DNA of 64,000 bases, taken from Nepenthes gracilis. Taxonomy: Eukaryota; Streptophyta; Magnoliopsida; Caryophyllales; Nepenthaceae. A program made the translations under genes and the position numbers. Shown here piece after piece: positions 34,481 to 47,082 of this stretch. The first letter of the stretch is position 1; each line of letters starts with the position of its first letter. The DNA lies in contig BSYO01000036.1 of assembly GCA_033239525.1 (NCBI GenBank), positions 6,532,126 through 6,596,125 on the forward strand, read 5' to 3'. The notes under the pieces are model-generated. The model saw nothing but the letters and a program-made list of their open reading frames with translations, searched no databases and was not told where the DNA came from.

Positions 34481-35520
34481 GTTTGTTTTGGGTTTATCTT
34501 GAATGTATTAAAAATAATTGTATAATAAAAATTAGAAAAGACATTTAGTGAATGGATCAAGCTTGGTGCTTGAAGTATGCCTGACATGCACTTGTGCACT
34601 CTTTTGGCAAATTGGACACATCTAAGAAGTGACTCTTGGGTGCTTGAGCGTGATATTAGTAGACTGCTTGTGCCTAAACCATGCCAAAGGTGGCACTCGT
34701 GTGCAATTGAAATTTAGCACGGTGCCTAATGTACATCTAATCAGAGCTCCTGCATCAATTCATGTATATAAGTGTGTCTATCACTGTTTTCGAGCAATTT
34801 CGCAGGAGAAGAGAAGAGAACGAAGAGAGAGGAAGAGAATAAGATGAATTTTGAAGTATATCTTGGTCATGTTAGATTAAAGGTTAAAGACAAGTATTCT
34901 TAAACATTATCTTTAGTTTATTTCTATTTCCTTTTAGTTTTATTTATATTTAGTAGTTTTATTGTATATACTGTCATTTTTACTTACTCGATTTTGATTA
35001 TTTGTGGATTCGTGTAGTTTAGTGGATGGTTAGAAGTTTTTGCTTAGTTTTATCAAATATTTGAGATATTTAAGGGTTTAAACAAAGTAGATAACTATTT
35101 TAAATATTTGACTTATATTTAAAATATTTGTCAAAAAAAGTTATAAAAATGTGCAGATAGGCTTACATATGGTATTTCATACATGTGTTTTGTATTGGGC
35201 TTTATTTTGTTATTCGTTTGATAATTATATTTTTTGATAGGATAAAATTTTATGTTTATAATTTTTTAGAGAGAAAGTTTTATATTTTTTCACCAAAGAG
35301 AAAAAGGTTTGGATATTTATTATAGAAATCCTCCTTGATTTAATATTTTATTAAGAACTATTGTAAGAAATTGAATATAATTAATATATTCGACGTTATA
35401 ATATCTTTAGATAGACTTGATAATTATACCTATTATCCACATGTGGTAAAAAAATAGCGTTTGTCCCCATTTATAGGGGAGAATATGAAAACAGCTTGCA
35501 TATGGGTTTAAATGGTAGTT
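34481..35520. other. Unassigned AT-rich stretch
   Basis: No coding domain. It holds a TATA-like stretch followed by a purine-rich leader (about 34763-34840), resembling an LTR promoter, and later T-rich sequence. It may be the start of an LTR that continues beyond the nested solo LTR at 35521. No terminus was found on this side. Confidence 0.4.
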
Positions 35521-36509
35521 GATATGCTTTGGATCCAAGTTTTGAATAGATGAGGATCAAGTTGATCGTTTAAATTTGGCTCCATCCACTGAGTCTGGAT
35601 TCTGCACACTACTTCAATAAACAAGAGGTCAGGTAACGGAGGGAGGTTGTCCCATCGCAAATACTCCGACGCTCAAGTCAGTAAACAACATTCAAATCAA
35701 GAAGGTAAAAGAAATGAATGGAACGAGAATGCTTGGAATGGGTTTGGGATGGTGGCCTGCTCCCATTGAGAGATACTTTCGTGGGCTCGTGAGGGGCACC
35801 AGCTCTTAACACCGTATTCGCTGGAAATATGGTGACGAAGAGTGAATTGTCAATTGAAAGCGTAAGAGCTTTGCAGTAGAGAGAGAGCTTGATGATGAAG
35901 ATGGCTATGTGTGAGTATTAAGAGCGTTTTTGTCTGAGATTGGATTCCTTTCCTTGGAGTGCAAACTCCATGGGCTTTTATAGCTGCTAGGCGACCTTCC
36001 TTGGACAGGAAGGCCTGATTCCTGTGCTCTAATGGGATGGCTTCCTTTCTTGGCGTGGGGGTTTTAATGGCTGTAACGGCTCCTTGACAGATTGCTTTCC
36101 TTCTACGTTTTGTAACTGTTAGGGTTTACTACAAATAAGAAGAGAATTTGGCACTTTCCTCATGGGACGTGCGCTGAATCTATTGGTGACTATTACAATG
36201 GAGATTGCTTTCTAAGAGAGCGTGAAATCAGGGGAGAAGACCGTTGTTGGTCGAAGACAGAAGTGTAGGCCAGATTGGGCCTGGCCCACGTGAGGCTGGC
36301 TCTTAGGCCGGCCTATTGTGGCACTTTTGATCAACAAAAATGTTGACCATTTTCATGAGCCACTTGTCTGCCTTGTTATCAAGCTTTGCCGGTTTGCTTG
36401 GCCTTTCGTTCGGTCAATGGTTAGCATTGACCATTCGGGCACATATGGACCTTTGTAGATCTAGGCTACTCCTCCTTCTTGGGCTAGTCTACTATGGGTG
36501 TATCCATCA
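35521..36509 (-). mobile_element. Tat-like solo LTR
   Basis: 989 bp starting TGATATGC and ending GTATCCATCA, with GTAGT on both sides (35516-35520, 36510-36514), a perfect 5-bp duplication. In reverse it starts TGATGGATAC, like the Tat-type LTRs in this window. A CTCCGACGCTCAAGTCAGT stretch matches a motif in the Tat-type LTRs at 37.6 and 53.6 kb, and a reversed TATA box lies near 35980. Confidence 0.8.
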
Positions 36510-37427
36510 GTAGTAATTCGGTCTAACATTACCAAAGTATGTGTAACTATTTCTCAAAATCAGCCTTTTAATCTTTGATTTTTCTATTTGAGCATATTTA
36601 AAATATTTGATATGTTTATTTGCATTTGATTTGGATATTTAAAACTTTGATTTGAGATTTGTTAGTTACAACCACCATTTGAATTTGGGATATTAGATTT
36701 TGGTTGATTTTGTACATTTGGATTGTTTAAATTTGCTTTTAGATTATATACTTTACATATAAGGTGATATTTGGATATTTGGTTGATTTGTCAGATTAGA
36801 TGTTTAGATCTTGACCTTTATAGATTTTATACCTATTTTATTGATTTTAATCCTTCACTCTAATTATGCATATATTGTTTTGTTATATATATACACTGAT
36901 ACTTATTGAGCATTTAGTTTATAATTTTATTATTTTTGACCCCTTCCAAAATAGAGGGCTAGGAATATCTTACAGGGAGCTCGAATGAGGATGTTGATCA
37001 AGATTTTATTTATATTTTATGGCTATTAGATTTGTAGATGATTTGTATTTGTATCTGACATATTTTTAAAATTGAGAGAATAATGAATGAATTGATACTA
37101 GTATATTGTCATGGAGGCAGGGTTCGAATTATTATAGTATTTGGATTGTGTCATTTTGATTTATGTGGGTTGGTAGTGCAAATTGGTGTCACCGGATTGC
37201 TATTTTTTCTTATGGTTATTTTGAGTTGGTTGTGACTAGTTTCGATATATAGACAAGTAGTTTAGAATGATCCTATGATGGTTTTTATTCATAATATTGA
37301 TGATACTATTTGGTATCTTGTCATATCTGATTTGGATTTGGATATTGTATTTGGATGTATCATGGATAAGGATTTATTGGGTGGATTTTAATTTTTGTTA
37401 ATTATTATTATCTATTTTTGGTTCCAA
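36510..37427. other. Unassigned AT-rich stretch, continuing 34481-35520
   Basis: Resembles the 3' half of a gypsy LTR: TTATTGAGCATTTAG, then a CCCCTTCCAAAATAGAGGG segment, with CCGGGTTGTTACA just past its end (37441-37453), which looks like an LTR terminus. That end overlaps the start of the Tat-type LTR, so the boundary is not settled. Confidence 0.4.
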
Positions 37428-37984
37428 TACATCTTGGGATCCGGGTTGTTACACCAAAAAGGAAGTCACTTGGATCTTCTCCAACAAGTCAAACAAAGCA
37501 AGTTCGGTCTCCATTTCTAATAAACTAGATTCTATACACCATAACTAAAAAGCAAAAGATTAGAAAATTGAAGGGACTTACTCCTCAATATATTCTCCGA
37601 CGTTTAAATTAGTAATTTTTCTTAGAAAAATAGAAATATATAGTGATAAGAAGAATTTTTGATGATGCATGAAAGTAATGATGGTATTCGTCTTACAGGT
37701 TATGCTCGATGCAGGGTGGTTTTGATGTCATAGTGTGCTCGATGGAGAGTGGCTTGAGAGTAAGAATTGTAGGAAGGTTCTTTTGGGTAGAGAGTTACTC
37801 CTTTGTGGACTTTTTCACCCCCATCTTTCTTTGTATACAGCTTATAGCCTTTTGGACCAATTGGACTAATTGGGATGTTGCTTGGACCTTGGAGCCAAAG
37901 ATGTGTTGAGGGCTGGCTATCCTCTGAATCCTTTATCCGTCCATGGGCCTTTGCTCTGGGCTGACCCATTTTTGATAGTCCTCA
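37428..37984 (-). repeat. 3' LTR of T1
   Basis: Matches the 5' LTR, e.g. CACTTGGATCTTCTCC, CACCATAACTAAAAA and TTTGGGTAGAGAGTTA. The outer end is mutated (TACATC for TGCATT). The inner end GTCCTCA abuts the purine tract. Confidence 0.7.
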
Positions 37985-38001
37985 TTATTACTAGCCCCCA
38001 A
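37985..38001 (-). other. Polypurine tract of T1
   Basis: On the minus strand this reads TTGGGGGCTAGTAATAA before the LTR start TGAGGAC. The second Tat-type element has GTGTGGGGGCTAG at the same place. Confidence 0.65.
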
Positions 38002-38184
38002 TGCTGGAAGGTTTGAATTTTTAACCCCCAACATGTTGATCGATAGGATGTCGTTTGTCATTTTCCTCGTTCACCCTTTAGATTCTTTGAAAACTTCTTT
38101 TGTTGTCTAACGTTGCTAGACCAAGCCATTTGGGCTGCCTATAGTCTTGCCTGATGGTAGTTTCTTATACTGATTGCGGTTTGT

Positions 38185-38560
38185 CCTGGGTGCTCGGTTG
38201 GATTGTGGACAAATCAAATAGACTTAACACCAGACTGGATCACATACCGGTCAAACTGTTTGGATGCTGGATTGGATCATGGATGAGTCAAATCGACTAG
38301 GTGCCAGACTGGATCATAGATCAAGATGGTGAGCTGGACGGTAGACTAGTCAAACCAGGTGGATGCCAGACTAGATTGTAGATTAGTCAAACCGGTTGGG
38401 CACTTGATTGGATCCTAGATCAGGATTCTAGACTCAATGGTAGACTAGTCAAACCAGTTGGATGCCGAATTGGCTCCTAGATTAGTCAAACTGGCTAGAT
38501 AGTGGATTGAATTGCATATCAGTCAAACCAACTGGACATCGAACTAGATCATGGGCTTAT
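38185..38560 (+). repeat. Minisatellite upstream of the antisense ORF
   Basis: About eight degenerate units of 40-55 bp built on TAGTCAAACCGGTTGGATGC followed by a GACTGGATC segment. They occupy the gap between the T1 purine tract and the antisense promoter. Confidence 0.75.
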
Positions 38561-38854
38561 CAGCTCAACTTGATGCTGGATTAAATTATTGGCATGTCAG
38601 TTCAATTTTGAGTCCATCACATCTGCTTTCCATCAATTTGCTGTCTTCGAGAAGTGGGGCGCAGTGGCTTGGTAGATCGTGCTATTCTGACATCTGGCCT
38701 GTCCAATCCTGCCAAGTATTTGCCACTTGTATAGTATTATGTAATCATTACTTATGCTAGGAAATTTATGTGCCTTGATGCCTTGTGGTGTTGGCATGTG
38801 TCTACGTCATTATGTGTGCGGCTTTTGAGGCATTGTTTGGAATTTCGAATGATG

Positions 38855-38973
38855 GATTATATAAGTAGAACAATTTTGCCATTTTTCCTTATACTTGTTC
38901 CTTCCCTCAAGTCGATTTTCTCTCTGGTTTCTTCGCCATTTGATTTCTTCATGTTTGTCACCTTCTCATTTCC
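38855..38973 (+). promoter_or_regulatory. Putative TATA box and leader of the antisense ORF in T1
   Basis: TTATATAAGTAG at about 38857 is followed by a pyrimidine-rich leader and ATGGCTCTTG at 38974. The second Tat-type element has a related layout on its opposite strand before its antisense ORF, including a shared segment ending in TTTGCC. This is consistent with a separate antisense promoter; activity is inferred. Confidence 0.5.
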
Positions 38974-40800
38974 ATGGCTCTTGATGTTGGTGTGATCCGT
39001 TTGATTCTTATTGCCATCAATATTGAGGCTTTATATGTATAATATAATATCCTTGTGTGATTTCATTTGGGGTGTCGACAAAGAACAATAGAGTCTGCTC
39101 TCCTCCGAGTGTGTTCATTACCATTCATAAGGCCCATCTGAGGAGTGGCCTTCGCTTTCCCCTTGCGCGAGAGTTGCGAGAAATTATGGTGAATCTTGGC
39201 GTTCCAATCGCGAGGTTTTACGCTAATGCTGTGAGGTAGTTGTGCTATCTTTATATGTTTCTTCGACACCATGGCCAGACGCTGAATGTTGTGACAGTGA
39301 AAGTGATCTTTTGGATATGCCAAAATACAGATTGGATTTCACTATCACTCCGAGACTTACAAATAAGTAAGGGGATCCTTGATTTGGTGAAAAATTAGAA
39401 GGACCGATTCTTCTTCATGAAAGTCCCTTCCGATTTGGCCCTCCCCAATGAGTGGGGAAAAGTGTTTGAGTCCTTCACCGGCAAAGTCTCGCATGAGGAA
39501 GAAAACTCTGCAAAGCTATTGATAGAGCTTGTTCGAGTAAATACCGATTTGTTTAATATGAAGGACCACCTGTTGTTTGCTGAGGTGCTCGAGTTGGCCA
39601 AGTGGGAGTCTCCCTTGGAGGGGATGGGAGCCATCATTCTGCCACCCGCTCAAACCAAAAGGAAGAATGGATCGTTGCACATCCATGATTCCCCTGAGAG
39701 CGCATCTTAGCGACGGGCAGCTTCATTGAGCTCTTCTTCTTTGATTGAGTCAGGTCTTCCCATGGCAAAGAGGATGCAATGGATTGGTGAACCGTCTTGT
39801 GGATCGGTTGCTGCTTTGTCTTCTCCAATCAGCCACGTCTTGGAGGAGGGCACCGATATGGACGGTGAGCCCTCATCCCTTCTTGCTGGAGTCTCTAACG
39901 AACTTGTTGCTGAGGAGTCGATCTAGCCGATCTGCGTACCTACTCCAGCCAAGCATGATGTTCCTATCACCTTTTTTTGGTAAGTAACGATGTCCTTGTC
40001 ACCACCACTATTTTGCCCAAGGAGCCCACACCAGGCCCTTTTGGTTGAGGGGAGTTCTAGTGGTGAGCGATCGGCTGAGGCTTAGGGGGCGAACAACGCA
40101 GAGGTGGCGGCGCTAGTGGAGGCTTCTGATTTGGGGACTCTAGCATTCGAGGCCCCTGAGGGCCTGGTGGCTCCTCCGCTGCCTTCAACATCTGAGGTGC
40201 CTTTTGTTGATCTTGGGGTGTCTATGCCAGATCGGAGGCCTTGATCTGCTTTCTCATCTCGGGTTCCTTTGAGTGTTGCTGCTGAGGAGCTACATTGAGG
40301 TGCGCTTTGAGTAACTCTTCACTTTTTGTTAGGGATGTCCTGGCTTAATTTATTTTTCCTTTTCTATTCATAGGATGATAAGATGGTGCAAATTTTGTTG
40401 ACATGCTTGTGCTAGCAGTCATCTAGGATTCCCTTGCTAGATAGGGAAGTCCAACATTTGAATCAGACACACATCGACCCAAGCGTGCTCGAAGAGATTC
40501 AAGGTCAACTGAATGCCACCACCATTGAGGCCCATAAGTAATGAGAACTGGAAGTTGGCTTCGAACTCAAGCTATTTGAGCTCTGGTAAGCATCCTAGGT
40601 GAACGAGCAGCATCTTAAGGACATCCGAAGTGAGAATATCCGCTTAAAGGCAGCATTGAGAACCCGACTTGGCCCATAGGAGGTGGGCAGCATTCTGAAT
40701 GCCAGGTTTTTGGACGGCGTTCGCATGTGCCAGCAAATCACATCCTTGTTGATCCCGACTTTCCCATTGGCTTTTTCGATCCTAGGAATTATGGTGCCCT
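38974..40800 (+). pseudogene. Antisense extra ORF of T1, broken
   Basis: It runs opposite to gag-pol, between integrase and the 3' LTR. After a short start (MALDVGVIRL) it meets a stop. 39090-39240 then carries the recognisable part: VFITIHKAHLRSGLRFPLARELREIMVNLGVPIARF. This segment is typical of proteins labelled putative plant transposon protein and of antisense ORFs in Tat-lineage elements. 39417-39710 continues in another frame with KVPSDLALPNEW, followed by Ser- and charge-rich low-complexity sequence. The order agrees with the antisense ORF at 63450-61530. The function of this protein is not known to me. At least three frame breaks make it inactive here. Confidence 0.65.
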
Positions 40801-42077
40801 CCGCTGATTTGACTTGAGAAATTTCTCTGATATGGGTGAACCTTTGTTACACCCGATGGGGAGCCCCCGGCCATAGGGTAGCCATCGCCTAGGGTTGTAA
40901 GCCAAACGGTGTTTGCTTTCATCATGCCGGTACTTGTATATTCTGGCTTAACAATGAATAAAAGAAACTTTTCCCAATTGTCATTACTACAGTTTTTGTA
41001 TTTATGTAGAAGATGTATCATTGTTAGCTGGCTATGCATTATTGCCATCGTTGCCGGGCTTTGGCAAAATCAAGGTCGTCACTCGTGTGTTATCATTGGG
41101 CTTTATCCCTTCAGGGGATGTCGTAACCCCATGCGTCTTATCCCAATTTGTAGGCCGTGGATCATTGATGGTTATCATCTCCATATGTGGGAGTTACCGC
41201 ATGCATGCTGAGAAGCCCCATAAGGTTTGGGTGTTTGACCGTGCATGGGCCGTTGGGAGCGGATCCAAGATTCAAATTAGACTGCATATGGGTTGCCCGA
41301 TAACGGGACTAGGGTTCTTTGATTGTTTGTTGGTCTAGGAGGTAGGTGGAGAGGAACTTGCTTGACTTAGGGGCAATCTAAGTTGTTTAGTTTTATACAA
41401 TGTCATTCAAGTATTGATATGAACAAGTAGATAATAATATAAATAGAACAAGTAATACATGAGTAATTTATTTTATTAATTTAAACGTGACACATTTTAC
41501 AAGCATGCTCTAAGATGTATGCTAGACCTAAACGGGATTGGCAAGAGGTTATTGGTAGTACTTCTTGAGATGGACGGTGTTCATCATTCTTGAAACTAAT
41601 TTGTCATTCGGGTATGCACCTTGTACGCATTGTTTCAGTGAGTCACTAAGATGAGGATTGGATCTTCCCAATTTAGAGAGAGTTTGTTCTTATTTGCATT
41701 CTTACCGGTGGCCTCTATGCTCCACAGGACTAGGTCCCCAACCTCGTGGCATGCTTTCACCCTCTTGTTGTAGTAACGGTGATTTGCTGCTGATAGGCCA
41801 CCATGTACATCTTGGCCACATCTTAGGCTTCTTCGAGCAAAGCGAGATGCTCTCTGAGGTGCTAGGAATTATTATGGAGATTGAAACCTTCAACCTGGAG
41901 GTTGGATAGGCCAATTTCTACTAGGATGACTGCTTCTCTCCCATAACATAGACTGAAGGGCGTTTCGCGGGTAGGCTCCTTTGGCATTATCTAGTATGAT
42001 CATAACACGGATGGTAGCTCATCCACCTAGGAGCTCCTAGTGTCTTCCAGCTTGGTCTTTAGCCCATGCAACAGGAT
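40801..42077. other. Spacer between antisense ORF and integrase in T1
   Basis: No coding domain recognised. It has a part like the spacer at 60.85-61.5 kb in the other Tat-type element (AT-rich stretch with ATTTTATTAAT and a neighbouring GGGGCAATCTA/TAGATTGCCCC). Confidence 0.45.
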
Positions 42078-42640
42078 TTAGTTGGTGACCTCTACTTGCC
42101 TGCTCGCTTGTGGACAGGCGATGGAGGTATGGACTAGACCATTACCCAAACTTGTGCAATACTTAGTGAAGTATTTGTCGGTGAATTGGGTTTTGTTGTC
42201 GGTTACAATGACCTCAAGAATTCCTAATCTATAAATGATGCTCCGTTGAATAAACTCTGTTGCATTTTGTTCGGTAATCCGAGCAAGTAGAGAGGCTTCA
42301 ACCCATTTCGTGAAGTAGTTAATTTCGATAACAATGAATTTCCTTTTTTCGGATGCAATGGGGAAGGGGCCGAGTATGTCGATTCCCAATTGCGCGAATG
42401 GCCACCGGGCTTGAAGGGTCCTCAGCTCCATGGGTGGTTGATGGGACACGTTGCCGTGGACTTGGCAGTTCTCACACTTATTCATGAAGTCCATGGCGTC
42501 TTTTTTTATCGTTGGCCAATAATATCCTTGGTGAATTATTTTGAAAGTAAGGTTCTTTTCTCCAATGTGTGACCCACATATTTCAAGATGGATCTTGCTC
42601 AGTGCATAGTCGGCTTCTTCTGGTGTGAGGCATCATAAGG
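42078..42640 (-). pseudogene. Integrase of T1
   Basis: The longest readable piece is 42494-42078. It has the zinc-finger tail CENCQVHGN, then the catalytic core with GIDILGPFP (first D), IVTDNKTQF (second D) and a glutamate in the following QASRQVEVTN segment, so all three triad positions appear present. Upstream (42640-42500) the HHCC finger region can be followed. No C-terminal region is readable toward 42000. Confidence 0.8.
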
Positions 42641-42913
42641 ATAGGGTAGAGTATTCTTGGTGATATATCTTCTAGTCCATGATAGTGTTCTAGGCTACCA
42701 TTTTTTCCATATGCTTGGTGTCTACTAGGTTTTCTTGCAAGGTATCATCAACGATATATTTCTAGTAAGGAGATATCCAATTTTCATTGTTGGAAACTTG
42801 TAGTACTCCTTGCTCGGATTCTTCTATACTTGGAGTGGCCAAGACTTCACACGTATCTCTCGAGTACTGCTTTGAGTTTTCCATCGCCACGACCCTCACC
42901 AACTTGTCGGCCT

Positions 42914-43541
42914 TCAGTTGTCTCTCAAGATGTGTACTATCTTGATCTTATCAAACTTTTGGGTCATGCTCATTACTCTAGCAAGGTACTTTGCGAGCAG
43001 TGGGCTTGACACCTTAAAGTTTTCGTGAACTTGGTTGATGATTAGCTTAAAGTCGCTATAGATGGTTAAATTCCTCACCGAGTAATCTTTTGCCAATCAG
43101 AGTCTGACAAGAAGGGCTTCGTATTTGATGACATTGTTGTGGTCGGGAATCCAAGTTTCAACGAGTATCTTATTTTCAACCCATCAGGAGTCCTTAGGAC
43201 TACTCTGACGCCATTGTCGGACAACGTCTATGACCCGTCTACATGCGATGTCCACACTGGGGTCTCCTTTGATAGAGGGTGTCTTCGTTGACCACCACGA
43301 CTTCTGTAACAGGGGTTGTGGTTTTGACTACAAAGTCTACTAGGGCCTGGCATTTTATGGCCGTCATTGGCCTAAATTTTATATCAAACTTCGCCCATTC
43401 GATAGCCCATTTGACTAGCTGATTGGACATGTCGGGTTTCTGTAAGATTTTCTTCAAGGGTTGATCGGTCAAGATGACAATTTTGTGTGCCAGGAAGTAG
43501 AGCTGTAGTTTTCTGGCCATATAGATGAGGGCTAGTGCCAT
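42914..43541 (-). pseudogene. RNase H of T1
   Basis: 43541-43239 has the RT/RNase H connection typical of Tat elements (MALALIYMARKLQLYF, then VILTDQPLKKIL and MSNQLVKWAIEW). 43096-42914 has the LTIYSDFKLIINQVHENF segment with a catalytic aspartate. Stops and a frame change separate the two. Confidence 0.75.
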
Positions 43542-43859
43542 CTTTTTGGTATACGTGTAATGGGTTTTAGCATTTGCCAGAGTCTTACTAACATAGTAGA
43601 CTAGTCATTGCACATCTGATTGCCGTCGGATCAAGATTGAGCTTAGCGCTACCCCTAAAACAACTAGATACAGGTACAACTCCTCTCCTTCTTTCGTCGA
43701 CGTCAAGAGAGGGGGACTGACTAGATACTCCTTCAGCTCTTGGAAGGTGGTCTGGTTGTTAGATGTTTATTGAAAGCTGTTCGTCTTTGTCTCTTTTAGG
43801 GCCTTAAAGAAGGGGAGGTATTTTTCTGCGAACTTTGCTAAGAAGTAGTAGAGCACCGT

Positions 43860-44326
43860 AAGTCTTCCGGTGAGCCTCTAGATGTCCTTCACAGAGCGTG
43901 TGGGATCATGTCTACGATCACCTTTATCTTTTTAGGTTGGCCTCAATTCCTCGGCGAGAGACAATGAAGCCCAAAATTTCCTAGAGGATACTCTGAAAAC
44001 GCACTTGGCCGAGTTTAATTTCATCTAGTACGTTCAAAGTATTTTAAAGGCCTCCTTGAGGTCGTTGATAGGGTCAGCGGTAGTTTTACTTTTGATGAGC
44101 ATGTCGTCTATGTATACCTCCATATTTTGGCCTATCCAAGTTTTGAACATTTTATTCATGAGTTGCTAGTATGTGGCGCCTACACTATTCAGACCGAAGG
44201 GTATAACCTTGTAGCAGTACGTTCCCTAATTGGTCATAAAGGAGGTGTGCTCCTCTTTCTTGAGACTTATCCGGATTGTTTGTAACTCAAGTATGCATCT
44301 ATGAAACTCAACAATTAGTGCCTGGA
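43860..44326 (-). pseudogene. Reverse transcriptase of T1, C-terminal half
   Basis: Minus-strand sequence around 44090-44140 reads NMEVYIDDMLIKSK, so the catalytic YIDD is intact. Its N-terminal half is at 50012-50195, beyond the inserted solo LTR. Short frameshifts interrupt the rest. Confidence 0.75.
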
Positions 44327-44590
44327 TATGGTGTAATACCCCAATAATTTGACTCAAGTTATATAGTATGGGATTTAATATAATAATAAATAATATAATA
44401 TATTGATATTCATAAATATTATAAATAATAATAGATATTAAATAATTAATAATAAAGAATAAATGACAATAATAATAATAAATGGGAGTAATAATATATA
44501 CTAACAAATATTAATAACAATTAACAATAAATAATATTATAATAAAATATTAATAATAAATATAATAATAATAAATAAGTAAATAGAAAA

Positions 44591-44639
44591 TAATAACAAC
44601 AACAACAACAACAACAATAACAACAACAATAACAACAAC

Positions 44640-44733
<94 letters not shown>

Positions 44734-44734
44734 G
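44591..44734. repeat. (AAC)n/(AAT)n microsatellite
   Basis: About 140 bp of AAC and then AAT units. The isoleucine-rich minus-strand frame at this place is a translation of the repeat. Confidence 0.95.
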
Positions 44735-44744
44735 GAAGGAGTGA

Positions 44745-45035
44745 AAACCGGGAGAGAGTCAAAAGAAGAAGAAGGAGAGGAAAGAGGGAGAAACTGTCGG
44801 CCGACTTGTGCTCCGCGGGGCTTCCTCTTCTTTAGCCAAACAGTTGGAAAAATTAGAGTTTATAAGCCGATTTCCTTCTTCCTCTTGGTGAGTGAAAACA
44901 GGGAGAGAGTTGAACAAAGAAGGAGAGGAAAGAGGGAGAAACTGCCAACCAACTTGTGCTTTGTGGGGCTTCTTCTTCTTTAGCCAAATAGTTGGAAAAA
45001 TTAGAGTTTATAAGCCGATTTCCTTCTTCCTCTCA
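44745..45035 (+). repeat. Tandem duplication of about 150 bp in family C copy 2
   Basis: Two units each carry GAGAGAGT, GGAGAGGAAAGAGGGAGAAAC, an ACTTGTGCT segment, and TTAGAGTTTATAAGCCGATT. They begin near 44745 and 44893. The TTTATAAG stretch is a possible duplicated TATA box. Confidence 0.8.
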
Positions 45036-47082
45036 GTGGCCAACCTCATGGAAGTCGATTTCTTGGAGTAGCAGAGAGAAGAGAGGAAGGCAAGGCCACT
45101 GTTAGTGTTGCTGTCACTGTTGATTAATCGATGCCAGAAAAGGTCTCTGTGACTGCTCAAAGCCGCCGTCATCGTTAATCTATGCCGTTGCTATGGTGTC
45201 TCTACAAATCAGGCAAGTTGATTTGAGTTCTTTGTAAATAATCCGTGACATTCCTTATTTGTATTATTTTGGATTCTCTATTTTTGTGTTGAGATTTTGT
45301 GTGATCTAGTTCTATATGGGTGATCTTGGAGGATTTTGGTGAAAATAGGTTAGAAGGTGAAAAATTGTGGAAAACAGGGATTCGGTTCGGTTTGTGAAAG
45401 GGAACAAAAATTTTGAGGAATTAACATTAAATTAGGAGATGAAACCTTGTGGGTTAACAAATTTGGATATCAATGGAAATAGACATGCTCTGTTTCCGTG
45501 GCGTGAAAATGGTGAAGATATGATTAATTGAGGTTTTGCTCTGTTTTGCGAAACGGTTATGGAAATGGCTTATGTGGCAGCGTGGGTGTGAGTAGTCGTA
45601 TAAGTGTATGGATATGTATATAAATATATGTATACATATTGTATGTATGTATATAATTAGGTGAGTGTGTGGAATGCTTGTGCATTGCTGTCTATGTGAG
45701 AGTGTGGGGTGTGTAAAGGAGGAAATGTGCTGGCAGTATAAAGCAGTGTGTGTGAGAGCTTGTGTGTGCTGCTGCCGTGTGGGTTGAGTGTGGGTGTGTG
45801 TGTATATATATAAATATATTTATATATATATACATATATATATTGTATGTATGAATGTATGTAAGTAGATGTGCATGTGGGTGTGTGTGTGTGTGTGAAG
45901 GATTGCTGAAGAAAATATTAATGTATCATGTTGATGCTAAATATGTGTATGCATGTTTTAGAATACAAATTGATTTATAAAAGTGTTTAAAGTTATTATG
46001 TAGTTTTGTTAAAAATTTCTAGACGAATTTGGGACGAGTGAATTAGATTTAGTAATAATAGGCTTGTACGCAGGTAAAAATTAAGATATGGTACTAGTTG
46101 TAGGATTTGTATATCGAAATAGAATTGGAGATTAGATAAATGTTTAAAATGATCAAAATATATATTTCTCGGTTCTCTTTTATTCTTTTATCATTCCGTG
46201 GTAAATTCCTTTGTATTAATCTTGATGGTGTGAATACAGTTCTTGTCAACATTGAACGACATTTCTATCGTTGTACTTGCAAGCCTCATTTATGTTACAT
46301 TCGATTAAGTGAGTATTTGGATTATTGTCTTCCTATGGTTAATGTTAAGGAAAACATATGAAAACATTAAGGTATTTAGTCGAATGGGAGGCTACGACAC
46401 TTTAGTGTGGTCTACATTTATCTGATACTGATTTTCATATTATGGTAATAATGAGGTATATTGTTTATTGTGGAAGGATACTTATAGCCATGGGATCATC
46501 GTAGGAGATGATATTCAGGATATCATTTAATGAGGGGTATCACGGATGGTATGGACATGCTATAGGTATAGCATATGGGATGACTATAGGGATAGTGAGG
46601 ATATAATAGATAACCTCATTGCACTTAACTAACCGTTGGGGGTATAAATACACGGCATTTGGTTCACGGTGGCAGAATAAGGTCCAAGGAGATTCACTGT
46701 GATATTTTGTCATTATAATTCCTCGAGTTTGGGATTTGGTGGAATCCACGAGTTATATTCGGTAAAATCCATGTGTCAGATTTTACGATATCCGGATTCA
46801 GTGGAATTTATATTGTTTATTGTTATTTGATGTTTAGGTCATTTACGCTGATATTTGGACTAGGTGATCCATTTATTTCTTGTAAGATCGGATTCTGAGG
46901 GATCTTCATCTCTTATTAGTAAAATCTTATAATCTTTGTCACATTGGAGTTGGAGTGATTTGCTTTTCTTATATATTGGAATCATAGATGCGATGAAATG
47001 CACATTGTAATGGCCCAGATTCTAAATCATTGAAAGTCCCAGTCATTAAATTAATTTAATGTTGGAGTAAAAGAAAGTTTAT

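Noticed and set aside
34481..37427. A complete separate LTR element in the unassigned stretch
   Set aside because: A TATA-like box and an LTR-like end (GGGTTGTTACA) are present, but no left terminus or target duplication was found, so it is left unassigned.
44550..44762. Poly-isoleucine ORF on the minus strand
   Set aside because: Translation of an AAT/AAC microsatellite, not a gene.
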